Both the position numbers and the translations under genes were made by a program. Shown in pieces: positions 21,719 to 34,973 of a stretch of 64,000 bases of DNA. The notes under the pieces were generated by a model that was given only the letters and a program-made list of their open reading frames with translations, searched no databases and was not told the DNA's origin. The stretch comes from Chrysopilus asiliformis (taxonomy: Eukaryota; Arthropoda; Insecta; Diptera; Rhagionidae): NCBI GenBank assembly GCA_964034945.1, contig OZ035963.1:44415090-44479089 (forward strand). The letters are read 5' to 3'. The first letter of the stretch is position 1. Each line of letters opens with the position of its first letter.

Positions 21719-22058
21719 TTCATCATCATCTTCGGCACTACAGCTCTCGAAGAGCCTGGGCCTCCTCAATTGAGGTTTCATAACAATTTATTCCCTGCTT
21801 CGCACCTACAATTTTACTTGGATTGCGAACCATGGATGAATTACAACATTTGTAAGGTTCTTACGTTGCAACCGATCAACTGCAGAGGCCGTGATATCAA
21901 TCTAGACCGATGATGTCATTAGCACCAAGCGACAACTATCACTACTCATTTCGTATAGCAAGTTGAGTGGATTTGAATGACAGCGTGCGGTAGTCAGGAA
22001 TTCAACCACCGATCTTCGGTATACGGGCCAAGTACTTTACCATTTGGACTGCGCTGGA
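21719..22058 (-). repeat. tRNA-derived SINE
   Basis: Read on the minus strand the head GCGCAGTCCAAATGGTAAAG with TACTTGG (A-box region) is followed about 30 bases later by GGTGGTTGAATTCC, a pol III B box. The body ends with GGCCCAGGCTCTTCGAGAGC, TGTAGTGCCGAAG and a short GATGATGATG tail at 21719-21735. A tRNA-like head, an unrelated body and a simple-repeat tail define a SINE. Confidence 0.7.
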
Positions 22059-22059
22059 T

Positions 22060-23760
22060 ATAAATGGAGTTATGATCCTTAAAACAGATTTTTTTGAATT
22101 CGTTTAATGAAATAATAGTCCAAAAGTTTTAAATTGGATTTTCAAAACTGGCGATATAGGATTAACAAAATGATACCGCCATACTATTTTGTAGTGGTCT
22201 GCAGCGGGTATTTAAACCACTTCTTGGTGATGACGATACAAATTAGTGTGGCGATATCTAAATTTGATATTTATGAATGCATGTACACAGTATTTATGAA
22301 CAGTTTTATAGAACACCAAATCGGTTTATGAAATCTTTAATAGTATTAATGAAATTGTTCATAAATTCGCCAGCGGCTTTTTTTTGTGGACTGCGTTTGC
22401 CCATCATCAAGAACAATCCAGCTTCGTAGCAAACCTTTTATCAAAAATATTTAAACTTTTTTAAGGATTCAAAGATATCATAAACTTGTAAACACAAGTT
22501 AAGGTTTACACATGTAAAGTTCCTTTGAATAATCGAAAAGTTCACTTCCTTTAATGTATTCTGATATGAAGTAAAATAAACATTAATACGTCAGACTAAA
22601 AAAATCATAAAATGTTAAGCTCTTCTACAAGATCGACATTGAAAGTGTCAAACAGTCCATAAATCACCTCCAATCAACGGCTTAGATCTTTTTATTATAC
22701 GAAGTGAAAACGGGTAAATAAATAAAATACAATGATTAAGACTTTAAGTTGCTTACAAGCATAGATTTAGGTACGCCTAAAAATTATGATATCTTCGCAA
22801 TTCACACCTGTCGGCTGTCCAAAGCCATATGCCATGTCATCCTATCCAACTTGCAAGAAGCATGACATATTGCTTGCCAATATAGTTACCTGTAATTTGT
22901 TTCTTCAATCGGGATTTTTTTAAATATCGCTCCTCATAATCTCCTAAGACGAATTTGTAGACTGTCAGAGAAATCAACAGAACGAAAAAGATACATTTTT
23001 TTTGTATATTTTAAACCAGATGGATTAGATGTATATATACTTTTTTTTTTAATTATTTTTTACTAGAAAGAGCTATTTTTAATTTAAATGTCGTGAATTT
23101 CAACTGCATTGGAAGATATTCATAAGAAAAACAAATAATTTAAGGTGGAGCCCTGTTCTCATCTGTCCTTGCTGGAAAAGCATCGTTCTATAAAAGAACA
23201 TTGTGATGAATTTGTCTTGAAATCAAAATGAATCGCTAAGCTATGTTATTCGCAATTGACACAGTTTTTGAATCATCGCTTTGTAAATGATAAAAATAAA
23301 TATTTTTTCGCACACATACATACACGCAAATAATATATCGTTTGAACAGTAAAAATCAATTTCATGAAGTAATTTGAATAAAATACCTAAGAAATTGTTA
23401 AATAAATAAATAATAGTGAAACATCATGGCGTAGCCAGTTTGTCCAGTTTTGTCTTCAACTTTAAATTGTGTGTCATAGAAAGAAGGCAATAGCATTGAA
23501 GTTAAGCGAAAAAGCAATTTATTATTTTATTTTAAGAAATAAAAATTAAATAAACATTTTGATATTTAAACACTTTTGATCTTACGGAAGTTATCTGGAT
23601 AATTTGGTTACAGCTTTCCCATTAATATTTATCTAACACAAATTTTGCGACAAACATAAAGACGTGAACCATTTAATTTCAGAAAAAAAAACTTTTTAAT
23701 ATTCTAGCAAAAAACACAAAATTATGATAATTTTTAAAAACACGGCACATAAGTTTTCTA
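22060..23760. other. Unassigned AT-rich stretch
   Basis: No gene, RNA gene or element end is recognised. Only short unsupported ORFs. Confidence 0.35.
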
Positions 23761-23884
23761 ACTACAGCCATGTTCAAAAGTGTTAGGCACCATTTCAAAA
23801 TCAATTTTTTCCTGTTTATGTGTATATAATATGATATTGAAACAATGTGATTTTAAGAATATCAAAATTTATTTATCTGACTAA

Positions 23885-24092
23885 TATTAGGTGGGCCCAC
23901 CCCTAGCCCTTATTACAGCAGCGAGTCTTTTCGGCATTGTCGCTACAAGCCTATTTTCGTGTCGTCACTTATAAAATCCCATTCCTCCTGAATAGCCCTT
24001 TTCAGGGTATCTTCTGATGTTATTTTTGTGTTTCCGGATATTTTTCTTCAAAATACTCCACAAATGCTCTATAAAAATCTATGATTTCTTTG
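23885..24092 (-). pseudogene. Tc1-like transposase C-terminal fragment
   Basis: Minus-strand frames read IEHLWSILKKNIRKHK (with the final catalytic Glu), then after a frameshift DTLKRAIQEEWDFIS, and after another MPKRLAAVIRARGGPT. This is the standard C-terminal order of Tc1-family transposases. The upstream part with the two catalytic Asp residues is replaced by repeat D. Confidence 0.7.
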
Positions 24093-26683
24093 TAAAAATA
24101 TCAGTTGTGGTCAACACAAAACTTTCTTCTACAAAATCTACGACCCTGTGCAATTTACGTTATAGCCCTGTCGTGCTGTCAACCCAATACAACCTCCCAA
24201 TGTTGGTTCATCCAAAAATATCAAAAACGTACAAAATTTGAGATAACTTGAGAACGGTAAAAGATATCAATTTACGGTAAATGGCAAAAATGTAGAAAAT
24301 GTTAATATCTTTAATTATTCTTTTAACTGATTTGTCGAAAAACCGTTAGTTTGCAAATTATTCGCAAAAATATGATTTTTTACATATTAATGAAAATATC
24401 TCAATAACGGTAAAATATAACGGATAATGGTAAAAGACAAAATTGTGCAGAATGCCATTCTCATTAATTCACTTCATACATTCAGTCAGCAAAAACCCGT
24501 TAGTTTTCGAGATAATCGCAAAAAACTGTTTTTTTGGAAATAACGGTTTATCTCGATAACAGGTTGAGATATCGAGTTATAGCTAAAGACAAAAGTGTGG
24601 GAAATTTTATTTTCTCCAAGTTTTGTCATACTTAAGGCCACTAAAAAACGCGTAGTTTGGGAGCAAATCGAGAAAAACGAAATTGCGATTTTTGAAAAAC
24701 CGCCATTTTGGATGCTTCCGGTTAACGGATTTCCACCAAAAGTTGATAGGATCGTCCTATTTCAGGACCCAACATGCCTATAAAATTTCATGGCGCTAGC
24801 TCTATTAGTTTTTGAGAAATCTTGTACACAGACTGACAGACAGACTGACAGACAGACTGACAGACTGACAGACTGACAGACAGACTGACAGACAGACTGA
24901 CAGACAGACTGACAGACAGACTGACAGACAGACTGACAGACAGACTGACAGACAGACTGACAGACAGACTGACAGACAGACTGACAGACAGACTGACAGA
25001 CAGACTGACAGACAGACTGACAGACAGACTGACAGACAGACTGACAGACAGACTGACAGACAGACTGACAGACAGACTGACAGACAGACTGACAGACAGA
25101 CTGACAGACAGACTGACAGACAGACTGACAGACAGACTGACAGACAGACTGACAGACAGACTGACAGACAGACTGACAGACAGACTGACAGACAGACTGA
25201 CAGACAGACTGACAGACAGACTGACAGACAGACTGACAGACAGACTGACAGACAGACTGACAGACAGACTGACAGACAGACTGACAGACAGACTGACAGA
25301 CAGACTGACAGACAGACTGACAGACAGACTGACAGACAGACTGACAGACAGACTGACAGACAGACTGACAGACAGACTGACAGACAGACTGACAGACAGA
25401 CTGACAGACAGACTGACAGACAGACTGACAGACAGACTGACAGACAGACTGACAGACAGACTGACAGACAGACTGACAGACAGACTGACAGACAGACTGA
25501 CAGACAGACTGACAGACAGACTGACAGACAGACTGACAGACAGACTGACAGACAGACTGACAGACAGACTGACAGACAGACTGACAGACAGACTGACAGA
25601 CAGACTGACAGACAGACTGACAGACAGACTGACAGACAGACTGACAGACAGACTGACAGACAGACTGACAGACAGACTGACAGACAGACTGACAGACAGA
25701 CTGACAGACAGACTGACAGACAGACTGACAGACAGACTGACAGACAGACTGACAGACAGACTGACAGACAGACTGACAGACAGACTGACAGACAGACTGA
25801 CAGACAGACTGACAGACAGACTGACAGACAGACTGACAGACAGACTGACAGACAGACTGACAGACAGACTGACAGACAGACTGACAGACAGACTGACAGA
25901 CAGACTGACAGACAGACTGACAGACAGACTGACAGACAGACTGACAGACAGACTGACAGACAGACTGACAGACAGACTGACAGACAGACTGACAGACAGA
26001 CTGACAGACAGACTGACAGACAGACTGACAGACAGACTGACAGACAGACTGACAGACAGACTGACAGACAGACTGACAGACAGACTGACAGACAGACTGA
26101 CAGACAGACTGACAGACAGACTGACAGACAGACTGACAGACAGACTGACAGACAGACTGACAGACAGACTGACAGACAGACTGACAGACAGACAGACTGA
26201 CAGACAGACTGACAGACAGACTGACAGACAGACTGACAGACAGACTGACAGACAGACAGACTGACAGACAGACTGACAGACAGACTGACAGACTGACAGA
26301 CAGACTGACAGACAGACTGACAGACAGACTGACAGACAGACTGACAGACAGACTGACAGACAGACTGACAGACAGACTGACAGACAGACTGACAGACAGA
26401 CTGACAGACAGACTGACAGACAGACTGACAGACAGACTGACAGACAGACTGACAGACAGACTGACAGACAGACTGACAGACAGACTGACAGACAGACTGA
26501 CAGACAGACTGACAGACAGACTGACAGACAGACTGACAGACAGACTGACAGACAGAAAGACATTTTTTAAATATGACTCCAATCGACTCAGGAGTGATCG
26601 GGAAATGTTTTTTAGGCAAAATTAAGACGTCGAAATTTTTCATGAATACAATACTTTATTATACTCCGTAGAAGAAAGTAAAA
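24093..26683 (-). repeat. Repeat family D, copy 2, with 1.7 kb array
   Basis: This is an inverted copy of the unit at 11414-12515. It starts AAAATATCAGTTGTGGTCAAC and ends near CTCCGTAGAAGAAAGT. Flanks are nearly identical to copy 1. The only major difference is the array length. Confidence 0.8.
24829..26555. repeat. 12 bp satellite array (CAGACAGACTGA)n
   Basis: About 1.73 kb, roughly 144 units of CAGACAGACTGA, with very few interruptions. Those occur near 24850-24880 and 26185-26300, where CAGA is gained or lost. The minus strand is open in all three frames across the array only because the 12 bp unit lacks a stop there; these 590-612 codon frames are not genes. Confidence 0.95.
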
Positions 26684-26823
26684 ATAGAGGTGCCTAACAC
26701 TTTTGAACACGGCTGTATTTTTTTTAAATAAAAAGTATTACAACGGATTTTGTATAACCCGGAAACCCACATAAGCCGAACATTTTCCGAAGTCCCGTGA
26801 TTTTGAAGACGTTTTTATACAAA

Positions 26824-27326
26824 ACTAGCAGACCCTTCGTTGCCAGCTTAAAGTTTTTTGTATAAATTTTAGAATGCCAAAAAACCATAAGTAACTTAAA
26901 AACTAAAAAAAAACGTTTATCCTTACAGGACCTTCCGTTTCGAAATTTGAAATTCCAACACCAGATTCGTGATAAGCAACCCTGAAAACCTCCCAAAACC
27001 AAGCCAGTTTTTGCGAGAAAAATTTGAAAATGGACATTTGCGTTATCCTTACAGGAACTTCCGTTTAGAATTTTAAAAATCTAACACCGGATTCGCGATC
27101 AGCGACCCAGGAAACTCCCTCATGCCGATTTTACCCGGGGAAAAATGGGAAAAAGGATATTTTCATTATGCTTGCAGGACCTTCCGTTTCGAATTTTAAA
27201 AATCTACATATCTAAAAACCTGCTCTTGGCAACACAGATCATTTTGCAAAAAAACCGCGTAAAAATCGGTCCAGTAGTTTTTGAGTTTTGTAATCTCAAA
27301 CAGACAAACAAACATCCATTTTTATA
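26824..27326 (-). mobile_element. Non-autonomous Helitron, family B
   Basis: The minus-strand 3' end is CTAGT (26824-26828), preceded by GCTGGCAACGAAGGGTCTG. Internal blocks ACCTTCCGTTTCGAA and ACACCAGATTCGTG repeat twice. The 5' side ends TATATAAAAATGGATGTTTG, followed directly by the TA target of the pogo-type MITE at 27329. Confidence 0.65.
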
Positions 27327-27328
27327 TA

Positions 27329-27798
27329 CAGTGTGACCTCGATAATCGCAACTATAACCAAGTCAATACCGATATGTTTCAAAAAAGGAAACAAAAGCCA
27401 TTAAACGACATTTTATGACTGAACAAAAGTTTTATTTCATTAACTTTTATAAACAAAACAAACCTACGATTTTTTTAAAATTAGTTTTTGATTAAAGATC
27501 GCGATATTTTTGTTTGTTTTTTGTTGCCACCGACTTGTTTTGTGATAGCCACTTTTTTAATGTTTTTGATAGCTAGAACAAGTTCCGTTGCAATGGCATT
27601 TTGCTCTGCTCATTTAACGCAAGGAACAGCCTGTACTGTTTCTTTCTTTTTTTCGTTCGAAATGAAAAAGTTGCGTTAATCGAGTCAATCATTTTTGAAA
27701 GATGCGTTTACATTACAGAGTCAACAGTGCAAAATTTTAGGTGTTCGTTAACCGAGGAGTTGCGTTCTATGAGGGTTGCGTTTATCGAGGTCACACTG
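27329..27798. mobile_element. pogo/Tigger-type MITE, TA duplication
   Basis: TIRs start CAGTGTGACCTCGATAA, with one difference over 24 bases between ends, flanked by TA (27327-27328, 27799-27800). No transposase is recognised in the 470 bp interior. Confidence 0.8.
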
Positions 27799-27799
27799 T

Positions 27800-29260
27800 A
27801 TGTATTTAGATTATATATTAAGATAACCGGAACCCCAACCTGTAATTGACCTGAGGTAGTATTCCTAGGATGTAGTGTTATATAATGGATAACTCCGTCT
27901 GCCTACTACAGGCAAAAGTGACGTGGATCAGCTTTATTATTTTTCTGAGTGTATAACCATCGCCCGATCAACATTACAGTAGTGTGTTTAGAATCATAAA
28001 AGAAGTTGATTCACGCTTGTCCGTAGATTGTTCGATAACTGAGGCATTTTTTGAGCTGAAAAGTGGTTCGAAAATTGAAACTTTTTCAACTAGAGGTTCC
28101 ACCGTACATTTATGTATACAGTTATACTATCGTAATATATATAAATATAGTTCAACATGTGTAAGCCAGAAACATGTCTAAACCGGATAAATTTCCTGGT
28201 CACGTGTCAGTCCGGCTTATACAGGTTTCACTTTATCCATATTTAAATTTTTGAAATGTTTTGGTGAAAATTTTCCTTCGAATAGATACTAATAAACATG
28301 TACAATACGGAATCTTTTCAAGCATCTCAAAAGTCTGCATAAAAATACACTAATAAAATTTAGTGTAATATTTATGTGATAGCAAAATAAAAGTTACTTT
28401 GGCATTAGAAGAATTCTTATTAACGTAATCCATGCGTAAATTAAAGTTAATTTATATGGAAAGTAATCTGTAAAATATTTTAATCAAAACAATAACAATA
28501 TTCCATGACCTGCCCGACGTTCTATCGTTTCTACACACTAAAACAGTCTTACATACCACCTCCGCACAGATAACCCCCTGTCTGTGAATATAATTTCTTA
28601 CGTTTTAATCTTCAGTCTCGTTTAAGAACGTTAAATTTTGCATTTGGATTACTTGGTAACACGAATTGGTTTGATGTCATGCTTTTTTGTACAACAAACG
28701 TGAAAAGAGCAAAATAAAAAAAATTATTGTCTGTTTAGCACACGAATTTATTTGACAGAGCCCCATCAAAATGATAAATGGCTGACACTAAAACGCAATG
28801 AAACCACCGAAAAAATGCTGAATCAATGTGACCAAGAGCCAAGAATCACACACTTATAGCTGGAATTCCGTCGGGACCTCCCGAAAACTTAACCACCCGA
28901 AACACATGAAAGTTTCACATTTAAAATAAATCTTTCATGTTAGAACATTAATAAAGTGCTGGGCAAAATGTAGGGTCGCCGCGCCTGTCATTGAGAGAAG
29001 GGAGAAAAGCGTAAAGGAAGATTCGCAGCTCGAAATACGAAATTTAACCTTGATACTCCTTTTCGGAAATTTGTTGATATCGCTGAATCCGAATCTGAAA
29101 GTAGTTTGGCTGGATTTATCCTAGTTTTTGTTTTTAAGAAAACCTATATTACTGGTTTTCTTAAGAACAATAATTTTTCTTTTTGTCAAATCTCAACACC
29201 CCGGTGTTAGTTCCTTTTTGTGTCTGACATTTGATTCGATACGTTACAAATGGTATACTA
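27800..29260. other. Unassigned stretch with possible pogo-type debris
   Basis: TTGTCCGTAGATTGTTCGATAAC near 28020 and CAGTCCGGCTTATACAGGTT near 28209 resemble ends of pogo-type MITEs, but I cannot pair them. The remainder is unrecognised. Confidence 0.3.
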
Positions 29261-29261
29261 A

Positions 29262-29388
29262 GACCCCATTTAGACACAGCAAAATTCGCGCGCATATAAC
29301 CACGAGCTTGGAAACGCGTTCTTTTTCGCCGTTGTCACACAAATTTCGCGATGAATCCGCGGGAACTCCGCTGTGTTTGAATGGGTTC
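29262..29388. mobile_element. Very small TIR element
   Basis: GACCCCATTTAGACACAGC at 29262 is inverted, with changes, as GCTGTGTTTGAATGGGTTC ending about 29388. CTAA/TAA occurs on both sides. The size and three-base duplication would suit a Harbinger MITE, but the evidence is modest. Confidence 0.45.
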
Positions 29389-29594
29389 TAAACTGAACAT
29401 GTTTCTGTATAATTCTCATATAGAGTATAAAGAGCACACATGGCTAATTTATCATCAGTGGTTCAGAAAAATTTTATGAAAATTTGGGTCCAACGTGCAG
29501 AAATCGTTACAAAACATAAGAAAAGCTTTAATATGTCAGGTAATTGTCAAATACTATATTTTTATGAAAAAAATCCATTTGTATGGGAGAGGGG

Positions 29595-29880
29595 GAAATT
29601 GGTCAGATTGGATTTTGATGTATGGAACGGTTATGCCAAATCATATTCGAAACACATTTCTTCTTGATAAAGATACGACTCACCGTATTGTAAAAAATTG
29701 TTTCGTTTAGATTGGAGAGAGAATATGGAATAGTACAATTTTGCCCGTTCAAGAACTTAGCCTTGTTATTTACAAGAAATGCAACTATACAAAATTTCAA
29801 GCTCTAGCTCAATCCTTTTAAAAGATATGGTGTTCAGGAACAAACGGATGAATAGACGGACCCACATCCCATAATAGTAT
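29595..29880 (-). repeat. Highly diverged Penelope-associated repeat
   Basis: GATTGGATTTTGATGTATGG, TAAAGATACGACTCACCGT and AAATTTCAAGCTCTAGCTC appear in family order with many substitutions. It is older than the other copies. Confidence 0.5.
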
Positions 29881-29889
29881 TTCGGTAAA

Positions 29890-32630
29890 ATTTGTTGCCT
29901 AAATTTTAAATTTTTCAGTGAAATCAAATGTATTTTTGAAGGCAATCAGCATATTTTAGTTATTGTATTTTCTAGAAAACCAAACATGTTTAGCAATAAA
30001 AAGGTAAAAAATTAACAAATCATTGCCAAGGCAAAAAAATGTAGGGTGACGTGGGATCCGTGCAAATAGGTTTATTTTTTTTCATTTTTAAACTATTATT
30101 GCGAAGTAACTTTGAGAAATACAGAAATAAAACTCAGCACACACGAGTGGGAGTTATGTAGTTCAAGAATTACATTTTTTTTATCACCTATTGATTTTCT
30201 ACACTATTTTTTATCAATTTCCACAACCGCGTTAAGTTCAACCATGGCTCTGTACTGCATACAAATAATAATGGAGCAGCTGTGTTATGTAGAGAACACA
30301 TATCTTGAATTTTACTGATTTAGTCAATTTATGCTTGTATTTTTTTCATACGCAGGACAAGTTTTGCCATCGAATTTATTATATTTTTCAATTTTATTAT
30401 TTTTTTGGTTAAAATCTACTACATTTTTCAAACGTCAAATCCACTTTTCATGAGATTTTATTTGTAAATAAGTGCCAATAAAACTTTTTAGAACGCATAC
30501 CTACGAATTCAGAGGAATTTGATTTTTACGTTTAGTTGTGATCGAAATTTAATGAAAGTTTCAAGTGGAAAGGGTAATATTTGTGGAATTATCCTGTTTG
30601 CAAAGATCAGCTGACCATTTGAAATTCAAGTTTCCCCGGGAAGTAATTATTATGTCATCCTCCGATGCAATTATGCTTTATTTTTATCCCGCTATGGCAA
30701 TATGTCTTCATGTTTAAAAAATACGCCAAAACATTGTGAAATAAACAGAATTTACAATGTTTTTGGGATAGAAACTCCCCAGTTACAGTTAATATTTAAA
30801 CCTCGTCGATAGATAACATTTAACATAATTTTTACATGCAAAACATTATATAATTTGAGGTTGATCTACCACTTTAACATGGTCGCCAAGTTAAAATTTA
30901 AAACTCATTTTAGCGCTTAAAAATATTAAAGTTGTCTATGAGTAACTTTAAACCCAGCTAGATTAAACAAGATTTAAAAATCCTTTATGAATAAGGCCCA
31001 CTAATTTTAGCAATAACAGGGCAACGAGTTTCTTATTTTTTCGCCAAACCTCACTGTTTTTGATTGACGTGCAAGCAGCATGGCAAAACTTGCCCTGCGT
31101 ATGAAAAATACGAATAGCCGTTTTCTATGTTTTGTATTTTTATCTCACACCGTTTGGAGGCACGAACGTTTTCCTGAGTAAAAGCGGTGAAATTCGTTAA
31201 GGTAATGTAAGGCTAACACATTTTTTTCTAAAAAAAAATCGTATTTTAACTAAAACTTATATAAAATTCTTTAATCTGGAACCGACGGCTAGTAAGGAAA
31301 TATACTAAAACTTTAGGAAAAAGTTTGCTATCATGGGTGGGGCAAAGCAGGCAAGTGGAACAAACTATCTTGACCAAACTTTCATTGAGCGCCAAAACAA
31401 TTTTGGATTACAAGCTTGTTTCGAATTTTAGTCTTTTTTGCCTTCAAATTTTAATCATTTTTTATTATATATTGAACTTAAATACTATAAATATAAATGT
31501 CTACAATTTAATTAAAATTGTAGACTTCAATGCTAAATTGAACCCAGAAAAAATGTTAAGAATATTGCTTTGGTCCAGTGTAATACAATTTTGATTAGAA
31601 TTAAGTCCAAGATTTTTTACCGTGCGTAGGTGCAAAAACCCCACTTCACCTTATATAAAAATCCGGAAGACAAATTCTTGCATGCTTTAGGGTGATTCCT
31701 CATTTTTTTGACGTGTATATCAGAAATTTGCACTCATCTGCTCGTAGTTTGTGTCCTCCCACATTATGTATAACCAACAAATTTTATTTTTATCCATTAT
31801 TTCGCTTTGCTAATCATGCCAGGTACCCATATCTGCTATAGTTGTTGCATAACTGCCGGCACACTGTTACGGGGTGTGGTTTGTGGGATATAGCAGTAGA
31901 TTGGCATGAAGAAATTGCCCCAGCCTTTCCTGGGATAGGTCGGAAAATATTTTTCTTCGCTATTGTCCCAGTTTCATGTTTTGTTCCAGATTATTTAGGT
32001 CACCTGTCACAATTTTTTTGTCTTCTGCGGGAAAAAAATGTTGGACGGTTGGGCAACTTAAATAATTTGCGTGAACCGTAGTATTTCGTGTTTGATTTTC
32101 GCATTTGCAAGAACTTGAATCTGTTTCTTAGAATCCTTAAAGGAAAAAATGCAGGCAATTTTATTTTCTTTGAATTTGATTATATGCAATTTTTCTCAAA
32201 AGCGCAAAGTTTTCGAGAAATTTCCAACAACCTTTATTTTTTTGAAACATATTGAGAACCGTTACAAATACGTAAAAATCGTTAAAGCAAAAGTTGTAGA
32301 AAATTTTATGCTCTTAAAATTTTGTTATATTCATTTTTTCAAAAAAATGCGCATAAATTTCAAAAATTCTTAAAAAACCGGTATTTAAAAAAAATGTTTG
32401 GGAGGTACCCGTTATAACCAATGTCAATTTTCCAAAATTTATAGAAAACTCGTAAACTTATTTGCAAAAAATTTTAAGTCGCTAAGTCAGCGCATTCTAG
32501 AATTATTTAAATACAACGGACAGGCCGACAGACATCCTCATAATTTTGCCTGAAACAGACTACTTACTGGAGTCGGTGTCCGTTATGAATACAATATTGG
32601 AAGCCGGGGCTTAAATTAACAGGAATGGGT
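29890..32630. other. Unassigned AT-rich stretch
   Basis: No ORF with family resemblance, no RNA gene, no clear TIR. A CAGGCCGACAGACATCC tract near 32520 recalls the (CAGA)-bearing repeats and may be the edge of a Helitron. Confidence 0.35.
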
Positions 32631-32632
32631 AA

Positions 32633-33069
32633 AGGGAGAACTCCAATTGAGCAGAGGCAGCAGCAGAGGCAGAAGCAGTAGCAGTGGCAGAAGCAGAATC
32701 TGCTTTCTGTTCCACAATGAAATTTGAATTCTGACGAAAATAGCAGAAACCTGTCAAAACGTTGTACGTATTTATATCCGCGGCATGATTTGTCGTATAA
32801 TATTTTTTTGTTTTCCACGTATTCAATTAATTTCTCCTCCATTTCAAGTATTACAAATATTTACTTCCGTCCATATATGCAAAAAATTTCAACAACGATT
32901 TGTGAGGTTAAATTGAAAGCAGAAATTTAGAGATTAGAGCTAAAATGTGTTTCTGCTTCTGCCACTGCCTCTGCTGCTGCTTTATTGGAGCTCATCACAT
33001 AAGACGCTATGTGTTCTAAAGTTCTGCTTCTGCTTCTGCTGCTGCCTCTGCCCAATTGGAGTTCTCGCT
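32633..33069. mobile_element. Harbinger-like CAG-TIR MITE, complete copy
   Basis: Ends read AGGGAGAACTCCAATTG and, inverted, AGCGAGAACTCCAATTG, followed by CAG/AGG-rich runs. TAA flanks both sides (32630-32632, 33070-33072). The CAG runs make translated frames look like (A/S)-rich or Cys-rich low-complexity peptides. The same family occurs at 2462 and 41875-44445. Confidence 0.75.
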
Positions 33070-33155
33070 TAAGAATTAACAAGCCTATTCCCGCCGAAAC
33101 ATACGAGCCACAATCTCGAAATTTGGTTTTTGTCCCCCACTCGATACGGTCGACC

Positions 33156-33418
33156 ATATCGCTACTTCGGAGGAAGACTGTCACAACTCAAAAATTGTAA
33201 ATTTTGGGAAATGACGTTTTAAAGTTATTCTGATATTTTGTGTTAGTGTTTTTTATGTTTAGAAAATATCTACAGTAACGAGAAGTGGTCAGAATTATAA
33301 GTTACAATTGTGACACTCTTCTACAACAAAGTATACCATAATTACCACTCTTCCGCACCTTTAGTACAAATTCGACATTTTTTTCAATTGTGACAGTCTT
33401 CCTCCGAAGTAGCGATAT
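33156..33418. mobile_element. 263 bp TIR element
   Basis: Perfect 31 bp inverted repeats start ATATCGCTACTTCGGAGG (33156-33186 and 33388-33418). The target duplication is ambiguous because AT occurs at both edges. No coding content. Confidence 0.75.
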
Positions 33419-33419
33419 C

Positions 33420-33778
33420 ATGACTCATCAGTTATAAACTGTTCATTGCCAGTGAGAGTTAAGCACAGAGACCATTTTTTAGCTGGTAAACGAACTTTTT
33501 ATGGTTTGCAATATTTTGATTTCTGCCTTAGTTTTGTATATTATTGAATATAACTTTGTCGATAATGTAAGTTAATGTAGCTATAATCAATAATGTCCTT
33601 TTGTTTTATTACAATCCTTAACTATATTTTTGGTATGATTAATAATTCAAGAAAAGTAGTGTCCGGGCTAAAATTAACAAACCCATGGGGCAAGAATTAA
33701 TATGTTAATACATACCCGTTTGTCCAAACTGTTACTCTCACGATGACTACATAGAATAATAATTCTCATACTATGTTT
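33420..33778. other. Unassigned AT-rich stretch
   Basis: Nothing recognised. Confidence 0.35.
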
Positions 33779-34317
33779 TTATACCCGTATGGTAAAACCA
33801 AAGGGTATATTAGATTTGCCTTACCGTTTGTAACGTAAAGATCCCGTTACAACACACAAAAATGAATTACACCAGTGTGATTAGAATGATAAAAATAATT
33901 AATTTTTGCATGTCCGTCCGTCCCTCCATCTGTCCGTCCGTCCGTCTGTGGCGCCTATTGCGGCCGCCCGGATTGAGCTAGAGACTTAGATTAGTTTTTC
34001 GTAAAATGCAAGGCTAAGTTCGTTAATGGGCCAAAATGGACCATTAGGGGGGATACCCCCAATATGAACGAAAAGGTTTTTTGCGAATTACTCAAAAACG
34101 GTTCATCTTATCAAAAAAGTCCAAGAACAAAAGTTATTTAGGATATGATTCTACATAAAACTTCCATACATCAAAATCCGATTGGAATAAATTTTAAAAA
34201 AATCTTATTGAAAAGTTTGCCTTCAAAGTGAAATTTTGATACAACTGTTCGCCGTCAATCACCATACGGGTTTTCAATAATTGCCAGAAATTATAGCTTT
34301 TGTTATGTTTCTAGATA
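33779..34317 (+). repeat. Penelope-associated repeat
   Basis: Runs from TTATACCCGTATGGTAAAACC to CAATAATTGCCAGAAATTATAGC. The CTGTCCGTCCGTCCGT tract is at about 33915-33950. A second copy in the opposite orientation begins at 34378, making a head-to-head or tail-to-tail pair. Confidence 0.6.
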
Positions 34318-34377
34318 CAAATTATGTACAAAAAAGCCTCGCTGAAACCTTTTTTTAGATAATCATACTAATATATA

Positions 34378-34968
34378 AACATAAGAAAAGCTATAATTGC
34401 CAATCTGGCAATTATTGAAAACCCGTATGGTGATATTCGTATCAAAATTCGAGCACTTGTACCAAAATTCCACTTTGAAGTCAAACTTTCCAATAAGATT
34501 TTTTAAAATTTATTCCAATCGGATTTTGATATATGGGAGTTTTATGTAGAATCATATCCTAAACAACTTTTGTTCTTGGACTTTTTAGATAAGATGCACC
34601 TATTTTGAGAGATTCACAAAAAACGTTTTCGTTTGTATGGGGGGTACCCCCCCCCCCCCTCCCATTCCATTCTTGTTCATGAACGAACTTAGCCTCGCAT
34701 TTTACGAAAAACGGATTCACGCAAAATTTCAAGTCTCTAGCTCAATCCGTGCGCCCGCAATCCGTGCCACAGACGGACGGACGGACAGACGGACAGACGG
34801 ACAGACAGACAGACGGACGGACGGACATGCTAAATTCAACTTTTTTTTATCATTCTAAACACAATGGTGTAATTCATTTTTTTATGTGATGACGGGATCT
34901 TGGCATTACAAACGGTAAAGCAAAGTTAATATACCCTTTGGTTTCACCATACGGGTATAAAAATGAGT
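34378..34968 (-). repeat. Penelope-associated repeat, inverted neighbour
   Basis: Starts AAACATAAGAAAAGCTATAATT and ends CACCATACGGGTATAA. It has a C run at 34648-34661 and a CGGA/CAGA tract at about 34770-34827. Confidence 0.65.
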
Positions 34969-34973
34969 TGGTG

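Larger units (their letters stand above)
23765..26715 (-). mobile_element. Tc1-like element occupied by repeat D
   Basis: TIRs of 27 bp with one mismatch (CAGCCATGTTCAAAAGTG...) are flanked by TA (23763-23764, 26716-26717). Inside the left end is the C-terminus of a Tc1-type transposase on the minus strand (23885-24092). From about 24093 the rest is repeat family D, which runs nearly to the right TIR, so the 5' part of the transposase is lost. Confidence 0.75.

Noticed and set aside
24829..26555. CRISPR-like array
   Set aside because: There are no unique spacers; it is a simple tandem repeat in a eukaryotic genome.
24762..26643. Three overlapping minus-strand frames of 591-612 codons
   Set aside because: They are translations of the 12 bp repeat, which has no stop in any minus frame. 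The same applies to 11455-11824.
32564..33184. Serine/alanine-rich and cysteine-rich frames
   Set aside because: They come from CAG/CTG-rich ends of the Harbinger-like MITE.
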